A stretch of DNA of 64,000 nucleotides from an uncultured Mucispirillum sp. (GTDB lineage Bacteria; Chrysiogenota; Deferribacteres; Deferribacterales; Mucispirillaceae): contig CALUWI010000003.1 in assembly GCA_944324465.1 (NCBI GenBank), positions 121,379-185,378 of the forward strand. The letters run 5' to 3'. The position numbers and the translations under genes are program-made. Below, one piece after another: positions 1 to 6,936 of this stretch (position 1 is its first letter; each line of letters begins with the position of its first letter). Under the pieces are notes generated by a model. That model saw nothing but the letters and a program-made list of their open reading frames with translations, was not told where the DNA came from and searched no databases.

Positions 1-1
1 T

Positions 2-340
2 GAAGAATATTTAAATATTATTAAGCGTTTTGACCCAAACTATTTAAACTCTAAAGAACAGGCCATTATGTCGCTGCCGTCATATAAAACATATCTTTTC
101 TTTATTTCTGTTGTTTTTGGCAGGGAAAGTGCAGTATATACTGTATATGATAAAATTATGCAGAGTTTAAAAGATGTACTTGAAAAAGATTATAATAAAA
201 TAGCTGTAACATTAAGAAGCAATAAAGATGTTCCAGTAAAAGCATTACTATTTAGTCCAAAAGAAGCAAAAGAAAAAGCAAAATATTTTTCTGATAAAAA
301 ATATTATACTTTTGATGTAAAAAGCAGCAAGGTAAAATAA
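2..340 (+). CDS. C-terminal part of an unknown protein (cut by window edge)
   Basis: The frame is open from the first bases of the window and ends at the TAA at 338-340, so this is the 3' end of a longer gene rather than a complete 90-residue protein starting at the ATG at 68. About 112 residues are visible. They are rich in Lys and Tyr, contain no motif I recognise, and end in a charged Lys-rich tail. The next gene, an ankyrin lipoprotein, starts only four bases after the stop, so the two are probably co-transcribed. Function unknown. Confidence 0.6.
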   Translation, partial: EEYLNIIKRFDPNYLNSKEQAIMSLPSYKTYLFFISVVFGRESAVYTVYDKIMQSLKDVLEKDYNKIAVTLRSNKDVPVKALLFSPKEAKEKAKYFSDKKYYTFDVKSSKVK

Positions 341-344
341 ATTT

Positions 345-923
345 ATGATAAAAAAGTTACATGCTGTTTTTTTACTTCTTATTATTTTTACAGCCTGCAA
401 AAATAACATGTCTGTAGAAAATGATAATTCTACTGCCGTTATAAAAGATAATATTGCAGATAACACAACCAGTGATAATAAAAGTATTCAAAAAAACATA
501 ACAGATGAAACTGTTATAGATATTTTTACAAACAATAATGGGGAAATAATAACAAAAATATATAAAATAAATGGTAAAAAAACAGCAGAAAACAATGAAA
601 ATACTCAAATTCTGCAACTTTTACTAAAATATAACGACAGTAAATGTATAAACTGGATAGCTGATGCTTTAAAGCACTATAATATTAATGATAATCTGGC
701 AGATACTTATATTCAGTATAATGATATATATTTGTATGAACCTACTGTTCTGCATATTGCTGTAATATGTGGAAATACTGATGTAATAAGGCTGCTTATA
801 GATTATGGAGCAGATATTTATGCAGAAGATGAAAGCGGAGAGCCTGTATTTATGCTTGCAGATATAATAAATAATGAAGAAATTATAGAAATTTTTACAA
901 AGGAATATGAAAATGGATTTTAA
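345..923 (+). CDS. Ankyrin-repeat lipoprotein
   Basis: A 192-residue protein. The N-terminus is a lipoprotein signal peptide with lipobox IFTAC (Cys18), followed by a low-complexity Asn/Asp/Thr-rich linker to about residue 65. The C-terminal third carries the ankyrin signature: LHIAVICGNTDVIRLLIDYG near residues 135-155, then a second, degenerate repeat (PVFMLADIINNEEIIEIF). Ankyrin repeats bind other proteins; as a lipoprotein it should sit on the periplasmic or outer face of the envelope. It follows the upstream gene by four bases and overlaps the next gene by 17 bases, which suggests one operon. The partner is unknown. Confidence 0.75.
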   Translation: MIKKLHAVFLLLIIFTACKNNMSVENDNSTAVIKDNIADNTTSDNKSIQKNITDETVIDIFTNNNGEIITKIYKINGKKTAENNENTQILQLLLKYNDSKCINWIADALKHYNINDNLADTYIQYNDIYLYEPTVLHIAVICGNTDVIRLLIDYGADIYAEDESGEPVFMLADIINNEEIIEIFTKEYENGF

Positions 924-1350
924 TAATGATATAGTAGTAGAATACTTTAATGATGTTACTGATGATACAAGGTATATAAGGGAAACTGTTTTTGTAATAG
1001 AGCAGGGATTTTCTGAAGAATTTGATGAAATTGATAAAAAAAGTATCCATTTCCTTGTTAAAGTAAATAATAAAAGAGCTGCAACAGCAAGAATATTTAA
1101 ATCTGATAACAGTGATACAAAATGGACTGTCGGCAGGTTTGCAGTATTAAAAGAATACAGAGGCACAGGGCTTGGCTCATTTTTAATGAAAAAAGTGGAA
1201 GAAAAAATAAAAGAGCAGGGTGGTAATGTGGCAGAACTTTCTGCACAAAAACAGGCAGAGAAGTTTTATTTATCTTTAGGTTATACATCTATGGGAGATA
1301 TTTATTATGACCAGCATGCTCCACATATACATATGGAAAAAGAACTGTAA
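907..1350 (+). CDS. GNAT family N-acetyltransferase
   Basis: A 147-residue single-domain acetyltransferase. The acetyl-CoA pyrophosphate loop RGTGLG is at residues 85-90, preceded by the beta-4 strand VGRFAVL and followed by the typical FYLSLGY strand-helix (about 122-128). The N-terminal VFVIEQGF and the C-terminal HIHMEKEL match the YitI/ElaA-like group of small GNATs, whose substrates are mostly unknown. The start overlaps the ankyrin gene by 17 bases, so translation is probably coupled. The acetylated substrate cannot be read from the sequence. Confidence 0.85.
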   Translation: MKMDFNNDIVVEYFNDVTDDTRYIRETVFVIEQGFSEEFDEIDKKSIHFLVKVNNKRAATARIFKSDNSDTKWTVGRFAVLKEYRGTGLGSFLMKKVEEKIKEQGGNVAELSAQKQAEKFYLSLGYTSMGDIYYDQHAPHIHMEKEL

Positions 1351-1427
1351 AAAAGACTTTATCAAAAAATATATGTGTGTTATATTAAAATAATATTATA
1401 AAATAAATGATTGCATGGGGCAGATAG

Positions 1428-2111
1428 ATGGATAAGTCTATAATAATTTTATCAATAGTGCTTATGGTTATTTTAGTAGTATTGGTAGTGTTTATTATAA
1501 ATCGTAAAAGCATAAAAATCAAAATTTTAGAAGAAGAAGCTGCAAAGGGTAACCCTGAAACTCAGCTTGCTTTAGGACTTATGTTTTATTCTGGAGTGCA
1601 AATTCCAGTTAATAAAGAAAAAGGGTGTGAGTATATAAAAAAAGCAGCAGAAAATGGTAACGCTCAGGCTCAGTATTTATACAGTGGTATAGTTTTAGGT
1701 GCAGAAAGCGGAAATACTCCATCTAAAGAGCAGCTTTTAGAAGCAGCATCATGGATACAAAAAGCAGCTGACGGCGGTTTTTTAACAGCAGTTACTACTC
1801 TTGCTAATATGTATGCAGAAGGTAAAATATTACAAAAAGACAGCAAAAAAGCACAGCATTATTTTTTAAAAGCTGCAGAAATGGGTGATATTCAATCACA
1901 GCTTACTGTGGCTGGTATATATCATTTCAGCATAGGAATGGATAGAACAATAGGATATGCATGGTATAAAGTAGCAGAGCATAACGGAAATGAATATGCT
2001 GCCGAAGCTTCAGCAAAACTTTATGAAGAACTTTCAGATGAAGATAAATCTGAAGCATTAAGAAAAGCAGATGAATATATAGGTAAATATGCAGGTAAAA
2101 AGCTAAACTAA
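1428..2111 (+). CDS. Membrane-anchored Sel1/TPR-like repeat protein
   Basis: A 227-residue protein with an N-terminal membrane anchor (about residues 5-23, Ile/Val/Leu-rich) and then about four Sel1-type helical repeats: NPETQLALGLMFYSG, NAQAQYLYSG, FLTAVTTLANMYAEGK and DIQSQLTVAGIYHFS, each followed by an A-x-x-W/Y-x-x-K-A-A-type second helix. Sel1 repeats form solenoids that hold protein partners. With a single N-terminal anchor the repeats probably lie in the periplasm. The start is supported by an upstream purine-rich stretch (ggggcag). It sits in a run of same-strand accessory genes; its specific role is unknown. Confidence 0.8.
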   Translation: MDKSIIILSIVLMVILVVLVVFIINRKSIKIKILEEEAAKGNPETQLALGLMFYSGVQIPVNKEKGCEYIKKAAENGNAQAQYLYSGIVLGAESGNTPSKEQLLEAASWIQKAADGGFLTAVTTLANMYAEGKILQKDSKKAQHYFLKAAEMGDIQSQLTVAGIYHFSIGMDRTIGYAWYKVAEHNGNEYAAEASAKLYEELSDEDKSEALRKADEYIGKYAGKKLN

Positions 2112-2128
2112 CATATAAAGGTAAGCGT

Positions 2129-2551
2129 ATGATAAAAAGGTATATTCAGTCAGATTACAGCCCTCTTATAGCAATATGGGAAAGGTCAGTAGTGCATACT
2201 CATGATTTTTTATCAAAAGAAGATTATGAATCAATACGCTCAAAACTACTGGAATATTTTAGTGATGTAGATGTATATGTATATAGAAAAGATAATAAAA
2301 TTGTTGCTTTTATGGGAGTATCTGGCAATAAAATGAAAATGCTTTTCTGTGACCCTGATTATTTCAGGCAGGGGATAGGTTCATCTATGGTAAATTATGC
2401 AGTCCAGTTTTTACATATCAAATATATTGATGTTAATGAGCTAAATAATCAGGCAATTGAATTTTATAAATCAATGAATTTTATAGTAATAGGCAGGCAG
2501 GAACATGATGTTTTTGGCTATGCTTTACTTCATTTAATGTATAACGGGTAA
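2129..2551 (+). CDS. GNAT acetyltransferase, YjaB-like
   Basis: A 140-residue acetyltransferase. It closely follows the pattern I remember for Escherichia coli YjaB: an N-terminal IWERSVVHTHDFLS block (HDFLS at 25-29), DPDYFRQGIGSSMV with the acetyl-CoA loop at 80-85, and VNELNNQAIEFYKSMNF (about 102-118). YjaB has been reported to act as a protein lysine acetyltransferase; whether that applies here is inference. It begins 17 bases after the Sel1 protein and ends 8 bases before the M23-like gene, so it is probably part of the same transcript. Confidence 0.82.
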   Translation: MIKRYIQSDYSPLIAIWERSVVHTHDFLSKEDYESIRSKLLEYFSDVDVYVYRKDNKIVAFMGVSGNKMKMLFCDPDYFRQGIGSSMVNYAVQFLHIKYIDVNELNNQAIEFYKSMNFIVIGRQEHDVFGYALLHLMYNG

Positions 2552-2559
2552 AATTAAGT

Positions 2560-3288
2560 ATGAAAAAGTATGTATTATCAGCATTTATTTGTATTTTTAT
2601 GTCTGCAGGTATGCTTTATGCAGAAGAATGCAGCCGTCCAGTAATATTTCCATTAATTTCAAAGCCTTTAAATGATACTGGTATGGAATATGCCAATTAT
2701 AACTGGCGGGATAAATTAGGTATGAATCAAGCTGTATATGAAAGCTACCGTATTAGAGAAAACAGCTCTAAAACATTAATTAAAAAGTCATTTCATGCTT
2801 CCCGTGATTTATATACAGATGTATATAATGATACTGGAAGATACAGCTTTTTAAGCTCAAAAAATTATGTTGTGGCAGTATCTGATGGCGAAGTATTAAG
2901 CACTGGCAGTTTTTATGCAGGTACAGATGTGGTAACAGTTAAGCATACCACCTGTGACGGCAGAAGTTTCATTATTAGATATGGTGAACTTGATAAATCA
3001 AGTATAAAAGTAAAACAGGGCGATAAAATAAAGCAGGGGCAGGTAATAGGCAGACCTGGTTTTCTGCATAAAACAGATGATGAAGGAAATATTATACCAA
3101 TAGATGTGATTGCAGATAAAATTGTTTTTATGCTGCATTTAGAATATTTTAAAGACAGTTCATCAGAAGAAGCATATTCAAAAGCATTCAGCGATAACAG
3201 GTATGACAGGCGAAGTGATATTGAAGACAGTTTAGAGTTATTAGAAGAAGGATATAAATATTCCTTTGGGGAGCAGATAGTAAAATGA
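2560..3288 (+). CDS. Exported M23 (LytM-fold) peptidase-like protein with altered active site
   Basis: A 242-residue protein with a Sec signal peptide (cleavage likely after MLYA, residue 21). The LytM fold is visible: FHASRDLY supplies His79 and Asp83 (zinc ligands in the family), VVAVSDGEVL and GDKIKQGQVIG are the core strands, and MLHLEYF supplies the third zinc ligand, His193. Two positions differ from active M23 endopeptidases. The YGH motif reads YGE (Glu143), and the first His of HxH is Met191. Zinc binding could survive, but the usual catalytic histidines are missing. It may be inactive, or may belong to a branch with a different mechanism. The next gene overlaps it by four bases. Confidence 0.7.
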   Translation: MKKYVLSAFICIFMSAGMLYAEECSRPVIFPLISKPLNDTGMEYANYNWRDKLGMNQAVYESYRIRENSSKTLIKKSFHASRDLYTDVYNDTGRYSFLSSKNYVVAVSDGEVLSTGSFYAGTDVVTVKHTTCDGRSFIIRYGELDKSSIKVKQGDKIKQGQVIGRPGFLHKTDDEGNIIPIDVIADKIVFMLHLEYFKDSSSEEAYSKAFSDNRYDRRSDIEDSLELLEEGYKYSFGEQIVK

Positions 3289-3821
3289 GAAAATTATTAG
3301 TTATTTTATTTACATTAATTTCTTTTAATGTATATGCTTCCCCTTATGCAAACCCATGGCTTTATGATAAAATGCTTGATTTTATACAAAACCCTGCATC
3401 ATATCAGGATAACTTTACAAACGGCATAATGCATGATAGAAACCCAGATGTAATCGTAGGTGCATTTATAGAACATGCTTACTCTGTATATGAAAAGGAA
3501 GAAGAATTTACTGCTGATTTAAAATCATGCGGCGATAACTGCTATCAGGATAACATTTCTACAGATATTCTGCAGGCATACCATAAGTTTTTTTATGTAT
3601 ATGCAACAGTGCTGCCAGTTTCTGAAATATTAATTCAAAACCCTGCAGCAGATGAAAATATATCATATTACATTCAAAATAAACTTGTAAACTATACATG
3701 GGAAAATAAAAACCATTTAGTTATAACTATAGATGATGAAAAATTAGAATTTAAAAAACAAAAAAACTCTATAATAATAACTACTACTTTGCAGGTATTA
3801 AAAAATTACATATTAAATTAA
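3285..3821 (+). CDS. Secreted protein of unknown function, coupled to the M23-like gene
   Basis: A 178-residue protein with a clear Sec signal peptide (cleavage likely after VYA, about residue 18). The mature part is mostly helical in character, with two cysteines close together (CGDNC) that could form a disulfide in the periplasm. No known domain is recognised. The start codon overlaps the stop of the preceding M23-like peptidase (ATGA), so the two are translationally coupled and probably act in the same compartment. A partner or inhibitor of the peptidase is one possibility, but that is only inferred from the arrangement. Confidence 0.65.
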   Translation: MRKLLVILFTLISFNVYASPYANPWLYDKMLDFIQNPASYQDNFTNGIMHDRNPDVIVGAFIEHAYSVYEKEEEFTADLKSCGDNCYQDNISTDILQAYHKFFYVYATVLPVSEILIQNPAADENISYYIQNKLVNYTWENKNHLVITIDDEKLEFKKQKNSIIITTTLQVLKNYILN

Positions 3822-3842
3822 TGACAGTAAATTGGGTGAGAT

Positions 3843-4496
3843 ATGAGATATAAATATATATTATTAAGTATTGCTTTTATTTTGTTTTTTTCATTAAATG
3901 CTTTTGCATATAATGAGCAGGATATAGATTTATACAACCATTCAAACCAGCATGGTGTTATTTTTCATGCAGAAGATAAAAGAGCATATTATGATAATAT
4001 TACTTATGATGTAGTAAACTCTGGAAAATGCAGTAAAGACCAGTATAAACTTATAAAAAATACTGCAAAAAAATTAAAAGAGAAAGAACAGCCTTTCTGG
4101 GTATATAAATACTGTATTAGTGCAGAATATAAATATAATACTGACAGTATTATAAAAGCATACAACAGTTACAGGTTTGATTTAAATAAACGACTTCTTG
4201 AAAGCAAAGATTATAAAGTTATTGATAATATAGTATCATATCTTCCTGTAAACTTAAAAAAAGGCAGCAATTATCTTTACTATCTAGGTATGAGAAATAA
4301 TATTATTGAATGGAGTGAAGATAATAATATAATGCATATTACACTTCCAATAATGTTCAGCGGCATAATAACAACTATGAGTGTAGAAAAAGATAACACT
4401 ATATTAGTAAAAGAAATATTTGTATATGACAGACCAGAAAGTGAAGATAGTGGCGGGTTGCCAAAGGTGGGGTATAAGGATTTATTCATCAAATAA
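3843..4496 (+). CDS. Secreted protein of unknown function
   Basis: A 217-residue protein with a Sec signal peptide (MRYKYILLSIAFILFFSLNAFA, cleavage after Ala22). The mature protein is Lys/Tyr/Asn-rich, has two cysteines (about 59 and 87), and ends in a beta-rich stretch. No family is recognised. It begins 21 bases after the previous secreted protein behind a GGGTGAG-like ribosome site, so it is likely the last gene of this accessory run. A long palindrome starts two bases after its stop codon. Confidence 0.65.
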   Translation: MRYKYILLSIAFILFFSLNAFAYNEQDIDLYNHSNQHGVIFHAEDKRAYYDNITYDVVNSGKCSKDQYKLIKNTAKKLKEKEQPFWVYKYCISAEYKYNTDSIIKAYNSYRFDLNKRLLESKDYKVIDNIVSYLPVNLKKGSNYLYYLGMRNNIIEWSEDNNIMHITLPIMFSGIITTMSVEKDNTILVKEIFVYDRPESEDSGGLPKVGYKDLFIK

Positions 4497-4497
4497 C

Positions 4498-4616
4498 GGC
4501 TGTATCTTTTTAAATTATACTTCGTTGGTTAAAAAATCAGCTCAGTCATTTACTGTTTGTAAACTCCTGTTGCTAATTTTTTAATCCGCCTTGTATAATT
4601 TAAAAATCTTACAGCC
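4498..4616 (+). repeat. 119-nt imperfect palindrome after the accessory gene run
   Basis: The left arm starting GGCTGTA at 4498 pairs with the right arm ending TACAGCC at 4616. Pairing continues through TTTTTAAATTATAC, TTAAAAAAT and AGC toward a small central hairpin (TTTAC/GTAAA near 4549-4563). Arms of roughly 50 nt are interrupted by only a few mismatches. As RNA it would be a long hairpin; as DNA it could be a small palindromic repeat or transposon relic. There is no clean U-tract, so it is not a standard terminator. Confidence 0.7.
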
Positions 4617-4715
4617 TTTTAACTGCTTAATCTTTTTTGAAACTACAGTGTTGGTTTAAATTTTCAATTTTAGGATAAAACTGCTTATATTCATTATTTA
4701 TAAAAAGGGGAAAAT

Positions 4716-5021
4716 ATGAAAGGAGTATTATTTGATTCTGTAGACATTATTTCAGAGATAAGGCGAAGAAGGTCTAGTGGAGGCAGTGGCATTTTTCGTG
4801 CAATAGGTGGTTTTTTCCGTTCTATATCAATGGCATTTATGTTTGGTATTGCAGTAATTATTGCATTAATTTTACTTCCATTTATTTTAATAAGAAATAG
4901 AAGAAATGAAAAAAATGATGTTTTAGAAAATAGAGATGAGAATTTTAATAACTCATCTTTCAATCAATATTATAGTTCAGCAGCATCAAAAGATAAAAAT
5001 GATAAATCAAACCTTAAATAA
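4716..5021 (+). CDS. Small single-pass membrane protein, unknown function
   Basis: A 101-residue protein. A basic segment (IRRRRSSGGSG, about 15-25) precedes a Gly/Phe-rich stretch and one strong membrane helix (about 37-58), followed by the basic cluster IRNRRNEK and an Asn/Ser/Lys-rich tail. The positive residues on both sides leave topology uncertain. A GGGGAAAAT ribosome site precedes the ATG, and an intrinsic terminator follows about 40 bases after the stop, so it appears to be a single-gene unit. No family recognised. Confidence 0.55.
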   Translation: MKGVLFDSVDIISEIRRRRSSGGSGIFRAIGGFFRSISMAFMFGIAVIIALILLPFILIRNRRNEKNDVLENRDENFNNSSFNQYYSSAASKDKNDKSNLK

Positions 5022-5061
5022 TAAATTATTAATCAATTATTAATATTCAGATATTTCTAAT

Positions 5062-5091
5062 AATCCACCTTATTATCAGGTGGATTTTTTT
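5062..5091 (+). terminator. Intrinsic terminator of the small membrane protein gene
   Basis: AATCCACCT and AGGTGGATT form a perfect 9-bp stem around a seven-base loop and are followed by a run of T residues. Confidence 0.85.
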
Positions 5092-5175
5092 ATGACTTAA
5101 AAGACATTACGGACAGTCTGTATTTTGCCTGCTGTTATAAGTATCTAACAATATTAAATAACAAGTGAGGCAGAT

Positions 5176-5544
5176 ATGGATAAAATATATATCAGTATTA
5201 TATCTATACTTATAATAATTATCATATCACTTTCTATTTATATACTAATAAAAACTGGCATTTATAACAGCCTGATTAAAGATTTGCAGTCAGAAAATAA
5301 GCAGCTGCTTTCCCAAATAAGCAGTGCGGAAAGTCTGATTGATTTTCAAAATACTAAAATAAACAATTATGCCATTAATATAAAAAAGGCAGAAGAAAAA
5401 TATATGCATGATATAAATAATATTAATGAAAAATATAAAATCCTGCAGGAAAAATATAAAAATATAAATAATATAGAATGTTTAGATATGATGCAGATAA
5501 TAGATAATAATCAAAGGAGCTTTTTAAATGAAAGAGAAAATTAA
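5176..5544 (+). CDS. Inner-membrane spanin-like (Rz-type) protein
   Basis: A 122-residue protein with an N-terminal signal-anchor (about residues 5-27, Ile-rich). The rest is a long charged helix with coiled-coil character (repeated Lys/Glu/Ile/Asn spacing from about 33 to 100). That is the layout of Rz-type i-spanins, which span the periplasm and help phages breach the outer membrane; sequence similarity alone is weak. The assignment rests on the neighbours: the next gene encodes a lipoprotein-like o-spanin overlapping it by 17 bases, followed by a holin-like gene and an M15 endolysin. Without that context it would be an unknown coiled-coil protein. Confidence 0.55.
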   Translation: MDKIYISIISILIIIIISLSIYILIKTGIYNSLIKDLQSENKQLLSQISSAESLIDFQNTKINNYAINIKKAEEKYMHDINNINEKYKILQEKYKNINNIECLDMMQIIDNNQRSFLNEREN

Positions 5545-5941
5545 ACAATTTTTCATAAATCTATATGAAAAAGTAAAAACTTATATTTTAGAAAAAGTAA
5601 ATAAAATAAAAGAAATTATTAAATCTACAGCAGATGATTTTACAACCATTGATATAGAAGAAGGAAAAGCAAGATATTCTTTAAACTGGTGGTTTATGAA
5701 ATCATTAAAATGGCTTATTGCTGCTGTCCTGGCAGTTTTTACATTACTTTTATGGGGCTGCAGCGGTACTGCAGTTACTAAATATTATCCAGTTTCTGTA
5801 CCTGTTGCATGCAGTGTAGATATACCTTTAAAGCCAGAATATAATGAAAATACAGTTATTACAAATTTAAATATATTATCTTATGCAGAAAAGCTAAAAT
5901 CAGCTTTAGAGGTATGTAAAAATGGAGGATTAAATGATTGA
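5528..5941 (+). CDS. Outer-membrane spanin-like lipoprotein with N-terminal extension
   Basis: A 137-residue protein. Residues 57-78 look like a lipoprotein signal (MKSLKWLIAAVLAVF then LLLWGC, Cys78). The following 60 residues have the short Pro-containing form and ending (VPVACSVDIPLKPEY, then LSYAEKLKSALEVC) seen in phage Rz1-like and lysis-accessory proteins. A lysine-rich amphipathic segment of 56 residues precedes the signal, which is unusual. The upstream start at 5528 has the excellent site AAAGGAGC. An internal ATG at 5696 has GGTGG just before it and would give a conventional 81-residue lipoprotein. It overlaps both neighbours, as in a compact lysis cassette. Confidence 0.55.
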   Translation: MKEKIKQFFINLYEKVKTYILEKVNKIKEIIKSTADDFTTIDIEEGKARYSLNWWFMKSLKWLIAAVLAVFTLLLWGCSGTAVTKYYPVSVPVACSVDIPLKPEYNENTVITNLNILSYAEKLKSALEVCKNGGLND

Positions 5942-6269
5942 TAGAGCATTTAATCTTCCTGCAGAAATATGGCAGTGGCTTTGGCTTTTTATTGTATCAT
6001 TTACAGGTGGTGTGGTTGGATTTATTACAAAAATCTCACCAACATTAAAGGGCAGGTCATTTAGAGCAAAATTTTTAGCATTATGTATGGGCATGATAAA
6101 TAGTATGTTTATAGCATATATAAGCTATGAAATATTAATGAGCCTTATAGATAAACAGGGGCTTGCTGTTGCTCTTGCCGGCATGGCTGCATTTACAGGA
6201 ACTGATTTATTAATTATTACACAAAATAAAATAATAGAATTAATTAAACGCAAAATGGATAATATATAA
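5934..6269 (+). CDS. Phage holin-like membrane protein (LydA type)
   Basis: A 111-residue protein with three predicted membrane helices (about 13-33, 46-68 and 75-96) and a short basic C-terminal tail (IIELIKRKMDNI). The size, the arrangement and the GDxx-like loop before the last segment fit the LydA/holin superfamily III pattern, whose members form pores that release or activate endolysin. It overlaps the preceding spanin-like gene by eight bases behind a strong GGAGG site. The endolysin follows it, but the gap is now widened by a 238-bp duplication and insertion. Confidence 0.65.
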   Translation: MIDRAFNLPAEIWQWLWLFIVSFTGGVVGFITKISPTLKGRSFRAKFLALCMGMINSMFIAYISYEILMSLIDKQGLAVALAGMAAFTGTDLLIITQNKIIELIKRKMDNI

Positions 6270-6329
6270 GATAACAGAGGTAAATATTATGGGATTATCA
6301 AATAGAAGTATTCAAAAATTAAATACATG
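6269..6329 (+). repeat. 61-bp direct repeat, upstream copy
   Basis: Exactly identical to 6507-6567. It carries the ribosome site, start codon and first 13 codons of the endolysin gene plus a few bases upstream. The flanking bases differ on both sides. The two copies enclose a 177-bp insert (6330-6506). Confidence 0.95.
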
Positions 6330-6342
6330 GACTATTAAATAA
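6289..6342 (+). pseudogene. Truncated duplicate of the endolysin start
   Basis: The upstream copy of the 61-bp repeat carries the endolysin ribosome site and ATG. It encodes the same first 13 residues (MGLSNRSIQKLNT), then runs into the insert and stops after four more codons. It is a 17-codon remnant, probably translated but not functional as an enzyme. It could act as a short upstream reading frame that affects translation of the intact endolysin 185 bases downstream. Confidence 0.75.
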
Positions 6343-6403
6343 TAACAAAAAATCCGTCCTAGATTTTTTGTTTAGGCGGGCTTATAGAGTAAATCTATTT
6401 AAT

Positions 6404-6469
6404 GTCCAGCCACTTTTTCTATTTCCTATGCTACTCGCTAGGGAAAAAGTGTCCTCGCAAAAAACGCTC
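6404..6469 (-). repeat. 66-bp structured repeat, copy 1 (within the lysis cassette insert)
   Basis: Read on the - strand it starts GAGCGTTTTTTGCGA and ends GCTGGAC. It has the same ends and the same total length as 10724-10789. The interior forms a hairpin from CACTTTTTC and GAAAAAGTG. In the second copy the stem is different in sequence but still pairs. A separate small hairpin (AGCCACA/TGTGGCT, 6481-6498) lies beside it, still inside the insert. Confidence 0.75.
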
Positions 6470-6506
6470 GCCTTACTAAAGAGCCACATCCTGTGGCTGA
6501 AAAGAC

Positions 6507-6567
6507 AGATAACAGAGGTAAATATTATGGGATTATCAAATAGAAGTATTCAAAAATTAAATACATG
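6507..6567 (+). repeat. 61-bp direct repeat, downstream copy
   Basis: Identical to 6269-6329. This copy is continuous with the intact endolysin gene, so it is presumably the functional one. Confidence 0.95.
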
Positions 6568-6889
6568 TCATAGTGATTTAAAAAAACTGATTGAAGCTGT
6601 GGCAGAAGAAGAAAAATGTGCAGTAATATGCGGTTTCCGTGGCAGATATGAGCAGGAAAAAGCATATTATGAGGGAAGAAGTAAAGCAAAATGGGGTACA
6701 AGCAAGCATAATTTAAAACCATCTCATGCAGTAGATGTTGTGCCGCTGCCACTTGACTGGAATAATATTCCAAGTTTTGAAAAATTAGGCGAAAAAATTA
6801 TGCAGAAAGCTGATGAGTTAGGCATAAAAATAAAGTGGGGCAGAGATTTTCACGGCTTAAAAGACTACCCGCATTTTGAATTAATTTAG
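6527..6889 (+). CDS. Phage-type endolysin, M15 peptidase (L-alanyl-D-glutamate or D-Ala-D-Ala peptidase)
   Basis: A 120-residue M15 metallopeptidase. The zinc-site motifs are SKHNLKPSHAVDV (His and Asp ligands, about residues 64-76) and PHFEL near the C-terminus (third His ligand), with an upstream CGFRGRYEQEKAYYEG block as in phage M15C endolysins. It would cut the peptide stems of peptidoglycan. The start at 6527 has a GAGGTAAATATT site and matches the natural N-terminus; the longer frame opening at 6368 runs through the insert and is rejected. It is the last gene of the lysis cassette after two spanin-like genes and a holin, and no capsid or tail genes are nearby. Confidence 0.82.
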   Translation: MGLSNRSIQKLNTCHSDLKKLIEAVAEEEKCAVICGFRGRYEQEKAYYEGRSKAKWGTSKHNLKPSHAVDVVPLPLDWNNIPSFEKLGEKIMQKADELGIKIKWGRDFHGLKDYPHFELI

Positions 6890-6897
6890 TATATTAT

Positions 6898-6936
6898 GAT
6901 GCTGTATCATTTATGAAAAATGATGCAGTATCTTTT
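6898..6936 (+). terminator. Terminator of the lysis cassette
   Basis: GATGCTGTATCATTT pairs with AAATGATGCAGTATC (two G-U pairs) and is followed by TTTTATTTT. Confidence 0.8.

Noticed and set aside
669..1166. 165-codon open frame on the - strand over the GNAT gene
   Set aside because: It lies opposite two well-supported genes, has no recognisable domain and looks like a shadow produced by AT-rich codon use.
4498..4616. Possible integron attC site (long palindrome after a small accessory gene)
   Set aside because: The ends do not show the RYYYAAC and GTTRRRY core boxes in the right orientation, the neighbouring genes are not separated by similar sites, and no integrase is present.
6368..6526. 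Longer endolysin frame opening at 6368
   Set aside because: The extra 53 codons lie in the insert between the direct repeats; the ATG at 6527 has its own ribosome site and gives the natural start of the protein.
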